DNA of 6,503 nt from Afipia sp. Lineage in GTDB: Bacteria > Pseudomonadota > Alphaproteobacteria > Rhizobiales > Xanthobacteraceae. The notes under the pieces were generated by a model that saw nothing but the letters and a program-made list of their open reading frames with translations, did not search any database and was not told where the DNA came from. The stretch is from the NCBI GenBank assembly GCA_020056155.1, contig JAGVII010000854.1:1-6503 (forward strand), written 5' to 3'. This document shows, one piece after another, positions 1-6,503 of the stretch; the first letter of the stretch is position 1, and every line of letters begins with the position of its first letter. The translations under genes were made by a program, and so were the position numbers.

Positions 1-518
1 GGCCGCGTCGGCACCATCTTGAACAGTCTGATCGCGAAATTCAGTCCGGAGCCGACCATGATGTCGGCTGCGGAGAAGGTGTCACCCAGCAGGAACGGGC
101 CCTTTTCAAGCGCGGCGTCGAGGACGTCGAACACCTGCGTCGCGCTGCCCCAGGCTGCGGTTGAGGCCGGTACCTCGAGCTTGGTGAATATCTGGATCAG
201 TGCGGGTTCGATGCAACTGGGCCCGAAGAACAGCCATTGCAGATATTTTCCGCGGCGTGGATCGCCGATGGGCGGCGCCAGCTTCGCATCGGGATAACGC
301 TCGGCGACATAGGCGCAGATCGCGGAGGCTTCCGCGATGGACACATCGCCATCCTTCAGCGCGGGCACTTTTCCCATCGGATTGACCGCGAGAAATTCGG
401 GCGTCTTCTGCGCGCCGGTAGAAATGTCCGTCAGCACGCGTTCGTACGGCTGCCCGGTCTCCTCCATCAGCCAGAGGCCCGAGAAGGAGCGCGAGCGCGG
501 CGACCAATAGAGTTTCAT
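1..518 (-). CDS. Glutathione S-transferase family protein (3' end cut by window edge)
   Basis: About 172 codons are visible and the C-terminus lies beyond position 1. The N-terminal part is a thioredoxin-like GST domain: it opens MKLYWSPRSRSFSG, has VNPMGKVPAL with the expected cis-proline near residue 52, and then IAEASAICAYVAERYP (about 61-76), the glutathione gamma-glutamyl binding segment. There the usual Glu-Ser pair reads Glu-Ala-Ser. The start of the alpha-helical C-terminal domain follows, including GPFLLGDTFSAADIMVG, the GST N-capping region. Known family members conjugate glutathione to electrophiles or reduce peroxides in the cytosol; the substrate here cannot be told. The start is chosen at the second of two adjacent ATG codons (516-518) because family proteins begin MKLYW. 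The ATG at 519-521 is equally possible: GGGAGGA at 528-534 lies 6 nt from it and 9 nt from the chosen one. The gene lies downstream of katG but is separated from it by a strong terminator. No catalytic residue is assigned with confidence. Confidence 0.9.
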   Translation of the reverse strand, partial: MKLYWSPRSRSFSGLWLMEETGQPYERVLTDISTGAQKTPEFLAVNPMGKVPALKDGDVSIAEASAICAYVAERYPDAKLAPPIGDPRRGKYLQWLFFGPSCIEPALIQIFTKLEVPASTAAWGSATQVFDVLDAALEKGPFLLGDTFSAADIMVGSGLNFAIRLFKMVPTR

Positions 519-546
519 CATTCTCTGTCCTCCCTGTTTTTTGCTA

Positions 547-576
547 TGTATAGCCAGTTCGTAGCGAGATTGTCTT
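547..576 (-). promoter_or_regulatory. Candidate promoter for the GST-family gene
   Basis: On the minus strand AAGACA (571-576) and TATACA (547-552) are separated by 18 nt. Each matches the sigma-70-type consensus at four of six positions. Initiation just downstream would give a leader of about 20 nt containing the Shine-Dalgarno at 528-534, and the site lies after the katG terminator, which fits an independent transcript. The assignment rests on motif likeness alone. Confidence 0.3.
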
Positions 577-601
577 CCGGCAACGATTTGACGATTTAAT
601 G

Positions 602-634
602 AAAAAGCCCCCGCGATGCGATCGCGAGGGCTTT
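602..634 (-). terminator. Rho-independent terminator of katG
   Basis: Read on the minus strand, arm 621-634 (AAAGCCCTCGCGAT) pairs with arm 604-617 (ATCGCGGGGGCTTT). This gives 14 pairs, one of them a U-G wobble, around a 3-nt loop. A run of five T residues (606-602) begins within the stem end. It begins about 28 nt after the katG stop codon. On the plus strand the wobble would be a C-A mismatch, so the minus orientation is favoured. Confidence 0.9.
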
Positions 635-661
635 GTTCGTCTTGTCGTCAAACGGAATGGA

Positions 662-2992
<2,331 letters not shown>

Positions 2993-3021
2993 TCAGGTCC
3001 AGTCGGATTTTCTTTGCACTA

Positions 3022-3040
3022 CGATAATTTTTTTTGATCG
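3022..3040. promoter_or_regulatory. Candidate LysR-type (OxyR-like) site upstream of katG
   Basis: CGAT and ATCG flank an 11-nt AT-rich centre containing eight consecutive T (plus strand), giving the T-N11-A geometry typical of LysR-family sites. Known biology makes this worth noting, because OxyR, a LysR-family protein, activates katG in many proteobacteria. The arms are only four bases long and do not show the fuller ATAG-type OxyR pattern, so the call is weak. The A/T tract alone may be a promoter-upstream bend. Confidence 0.25.
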
Positions 3041-3072
3041 AAAATCAGGACTTTTCCCGGCCGTGACCAGCA

Positions 3073-3100
3073 AAGAGGGCGGCTGAAAAGCCGCCCTCTT
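3073..3100 (-). terminator. Intrinsic terminator hairpin after sod (possibly bidirectional)
   Basis: A perfect 12-bp stem (3073-3084 with 3089-3100) closes a 4-nt loop, 20 nt beyond the sod stop codon. In the sod direction the T run is short (three Ts, two of them within the stem, then GCTGG). On the plus strand the loop is GAAA and the stem is followed by GTTTT, a slightly better tail. The most likely role is ending the sod transcript, with possible bidirectional action. Confidence 0.8.
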
Positions 3101-3120
3101 GTTTTCGTGATTACGGGATT

Positions 3121-3867
3121 TCAGATCGTGAGCGTCCCGGCCTTTGCCGCGGCGTAGCGTTCGGAAACCTTCGCCCAGTTCACCGTGTTCCACCATGCCT
3201 TGAGATAGTCGGCGCGGCGATTTTGATAGTTGAGATAGTAGGCGTGCTCCCACACGTCGTTGCCCATCAGCACCCGTTTGCCGTCCATGATCGGCGAGTC
3301 CTGATTGGGACGGGTCTCGATGGCGAGCTTGCCTGCCTTGGTGACGGTGACGAACACCCAGCCGGAGCCGAACTGGCGCCCGCCCGCTGCGTTGAAGTCA
3401 TTCTGGAACTTCTCCAGGCCACCGAGATCCTTGTCGATCGCGGCCAGCACTTCGCCGTCCGGCTTGCCGCCGTTCGCGCCCATGATCTGCCAGAACATGG
3501 TGTGATTGGCATGGCCGCCGAGATTGTTGCGCACGGTGAATTTGATGTTGTCGTTCAGCGCGTTGATGTTGCCAAGAATGTCCTCGATCGGCGTCGTGCC
3601 AAGCTGCGGATTGGTTTGGGCTATGGCGTTCATGTTGGCGACATAAGCGGCATGGTGCTTGTCGTGGTGGATTTCCATGGTCTTGGCGTCGATATGCGGC
3701 TCGAACACATTCGTTGCATAAGTCAGCGGCGGCAAAACGAACGGGCCCGCCGCCGGGGCTGCCGCAGGAGCGGTAGCAGCCTGGGCGAAAACGACACGGG
3801 GCGCGGCGGCAATCGCCGCAACACCCGCGGCTGCGGTCAGGAGGTGACGGCGAGAGATCGATGACAT
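3121..3867 (-). CDS. sodA: Superoxide dismutase (Fe/Mn family, Mn-type) with Tat signal peptide
   Basis: Complete 248-aa enzyme converting superoxide to H2O2 and oxygen. The N-terminus SSISRRHLLTAAAGVAAIA is a twin-arginine signal (Arg6-Arg7) followed by an alanine-rich hydrophobic stretch, with likely cleavage after AFA-like VVFAQA near residue 30. An Ala/Pro-rich linker follows (about 31-41), then the enzyme domain from FVLPPLTYA. Predicted metal ligands are His67 (MEIHHDKHH), His122 (GGHANHTMFW), Asp204 and His208 (NDVWEHAYY). Gln189 in NQDSP corresponds to the Gln146 typical of E. coli Mn-SOD, and GGHANH is also Mn-like, hence the sodA symbol; cambialistic use of iron remains possible. 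The Tat route implies folding and metal loading in the cytoplasm before export to the periplasm. GAGGAG at 3875-3880 lies 7 nt before the ATG. The gene sits between pnp and katG with a hairpin on each side, suggesting its own transcript. Family and ligands are secure; export is inferred from the signal. Confidence 0.97.
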   Translation of the reverse strand: MSSISRRHLLTAAAGVAAIAAAPRVVFAQAATAPAAAPAAGPFVLPPLTYATNVFEPHIDAKTMEIHHDKHHAAYVANMNAIAQTNPQLGTTPIEDILGNINALNDNIKFTVRNNLGGHANHTMFWQIMGANGGKPDGEVLAAIDKDLGGLEKFQNDFNAAGGRQFGSGWVFVTVTKAGKLAIETRPNQDSPIMDGKRVLMGNDVWEHAYYLNYQNRRADYLKAWWNTVNWAKVSERYAAAKAGTLTI

Positions 3868-3869
3868 GA

Positions 3870-3906
3870 GATTTCTCCTCGGTTCAATGTCGCGGTGCTG
3901 GAAATC
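3870..3906 (-). promoter_or_regulatory. sod leader with Shine-Dalgarno overlapped by a possible weak hairpin
   Basis: The Shine-Dalgarno GAGGAG is at 3875-3880. GATTTC (3901-3906, read on minus) can pair with GAAATC (3870-3875), which abuts the Shine-Dalgarno, around a 25-nt loop. Six pairs across such a loop are unlikely to be stable alone. No convincing -35/-10 pair was found between here and 4066. Confidence 0.25.
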
Positions 3907-4066
3907 CGTTGATCACAACAGGCATAAGCGAATCCCGCTCCTAAACTACGCCACCCGAGCCATGTTGTTTCATGGGATTGCTTTAGCGCAGCAACTTGAC
4001 GCGGCGTTGTTGCGATTGAGTTGCAACTGATGCCGGAAAATCACGATCAGCGTGTCTTCGCGCATT

Positions 4067-4096
4067 AAAAAAGGGGCGGCTTCTCAGCCGCCCCTT
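4067..4096 (-). terminator. Rho-independent terminator of pnp
   Basis: On the minus strand an 11-bp perfect stem AAGGGGCGGCT / AGCCGCCCCTT (4086-4096 with 4071-4081) closes a GAGA tetraloop. The T run reaches six (4072-4067). It begins 20 nt after the pnp stop codon. It separates pnp from sod downstream. Confidence 0.95.
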
Positions 4097-4116
4097 GTCG
4101 CAATCTGTCCCGGAAC

Positions 4117-6261
<2,145 letters not shown>

Positions 6262-6284
6262 TGTCTTCGTCTTTCATGGGTTCA

Positions 6285-6414
6285 CGAAAGAACGGACGCC
6301 TGAAACACAAAAACCATGCGCAAGATTGCGGGACGCTGAGCGTGCGCGAATGCGGCGTCAGCGTCCGGCGATCCTGCCATGGTTCTTGAATTTCGAATGG
6401 CGTCCATCCTTTCG
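6285..6414 (-). promoter_or_regulatory. Long imperfect hairpin in the pnp leader (candidate RNase III / PNPase autoregulatory element)
   Basis: Read as minus-strand RNA, the two arms pair over about 50 bp. From base to tip: CGAAAGGATGGACGCC (6399-6414) with GGCGTCCGTTCTTTCG (6285-6300), 16 pairs; GAAAT with GTTTC, 5 pairs; CAAGAACCATG with CATGGTTTTTG, 11 pairs; GCAGGAT with ATCTTGC, 7 pairs; GC with GC; then GGACGCTGA (6358-6366) with TCAGCGTCC (6331-6339), 9 pairs around an 18-nt loop. Interruptions are a 4x1 internal loop, three 1x1 mismatches and one bulge. Five pairs are G-U in this sense. The base of the stem lies 23 nt before the pnp ATG. In E. coli a pnp leader stem is cut by RNase III and then targeted by PNPase to repress its own mRNA; the same role here is inference. 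Confidence 0.75.
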
Positions 6415-6419
6415 ATGGT

Positions 6420-6436
6420 ACGGGCATGTTACCCGT
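6420..6436. repeat. Small inverted repeat ACGGG-N7-CCCGT
   Basis: A perfect 5-bp inverted repeat with a 7-nt centre lies immediately upstream of the long pnp leader hairpin. In the pnp direction its centre contains TAACAT, which resembles a -10 element at four of six positions, but no -35 element is evident at a proper distance. It could be a small structured extension of the leader, an operator, or chance. Confidence 0.25.
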
Positions 6437-6470
6437 TATCGCCCAGCTGCCGGATTGCTGCTGGACACGC

Positions 6471-6497
6471 CGCGCGGACATTTCAGAGGTCCGCGCG
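6471..6497. repeat. Perfect 9-bp inverted repeat at the right edge
   Basis: CGCGCGGAC and GTCCGCGCG are separated by 9 nt and could form a very GC-rich hairpin in either strand's RNA. No T run follows on either side, so it is not a standard intrinsic terminator. Its place upstream of pnp suggests an intercistronic stem or the 3' end of an upstream transcript, but the window ends before any upstream gene is seen. Confidence 0.5.
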
Positions 6498-6503
6498 TTG
6501 GAA

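Noticed and set aside
3868..4066. Search for a sod promoter or metal-responsive operator (Irr/Fur/Mur type)
   Set aside because: Only short symmetries such as GTTG-ATCA-CAAC at 3908-3919 were found, and no -35/-10 pair or known box matched well enough to report as a site.
6331..6366. The 9-bp GGACGCTGA / TCAGCGTCC stem as a stand-alone terminator of an upstream gene
   Set aside because: There is no T run directly after it, and flanking sequence extends the pairing into a stem of about 50 bp, so it is better read as the tip of a larger leader structure.

Overview
The window reads as a chromosomal segment of a GC-rich alphaproteobacterium, most likely in or near the Bradyrhizobium / Rhodopseudomonas / Nitrobacter / Afipia group. 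This placement is inferred from protein character and base composition and was not tested by any search. All four protein genes I can support lie on the minus strand. Transcriptional order runs from the right edge to the left: pnp, a Tat-signal superoxide dismutase, katG, then a glutathione S-transferase-family gene cut by the left edge. There is no sign of mobile elements, CRISPR arrays, tRNA or rRNA.

Layout. 1-518 is a GST-family protein lacking its C-terminus, with a good Shine-Dalgarno and a weak promoter candidate. 602-634 is a strong intrinsic terminator for katG. 662-2860 is katG, a complete bifunctional catalase-peroxidase of 732 aa. 2861-3120 is the katG leader and promoter region; it holds several palindromes and, at 3073-3100, the hairpin that ends the sod transcript. 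3121-3867 is a complete Mn-type Fe/Mn superoxide dismutase with a twin-arginine signal peptide. 3868-4066 should hold the sod promoter, which I could not place. 4067-4096 is a textbook terminator for pnp. 4117-6261 is pnp, a complete 714-aa polynucleotide phosphorylase. 6262-6503 is the pnp leader and upstream region.

Functional reading. The middle of the window is an oxidative-stress block. An exported superoxide dismutase would convert superoxide to H2O2 outside the inner membrane, KatG removes H2O2 (and some organic peroxides) in the cytoplasm, and a GST-type protein lies downstream. Each of sod, katG and pnp is followed by its own hairpin, so they look like separately transcribed neighbours and not one operon. 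pnp is a housekeeping RNA-decay gene.

The most interesting signal is noncoding. The pnp leader can fold, as minus-strand RNA, into one long imperfect hairpin of about 50 base pairs spanning 6285-6414 and ending 23 nt before the pnp start. All five non-Watson-Crick pairs are G-U in the pnp sense and would be A-C in the antisense. This resembles in kind the RNase III-processed leader stem through which E. coli PNPase represses its own mRNA.
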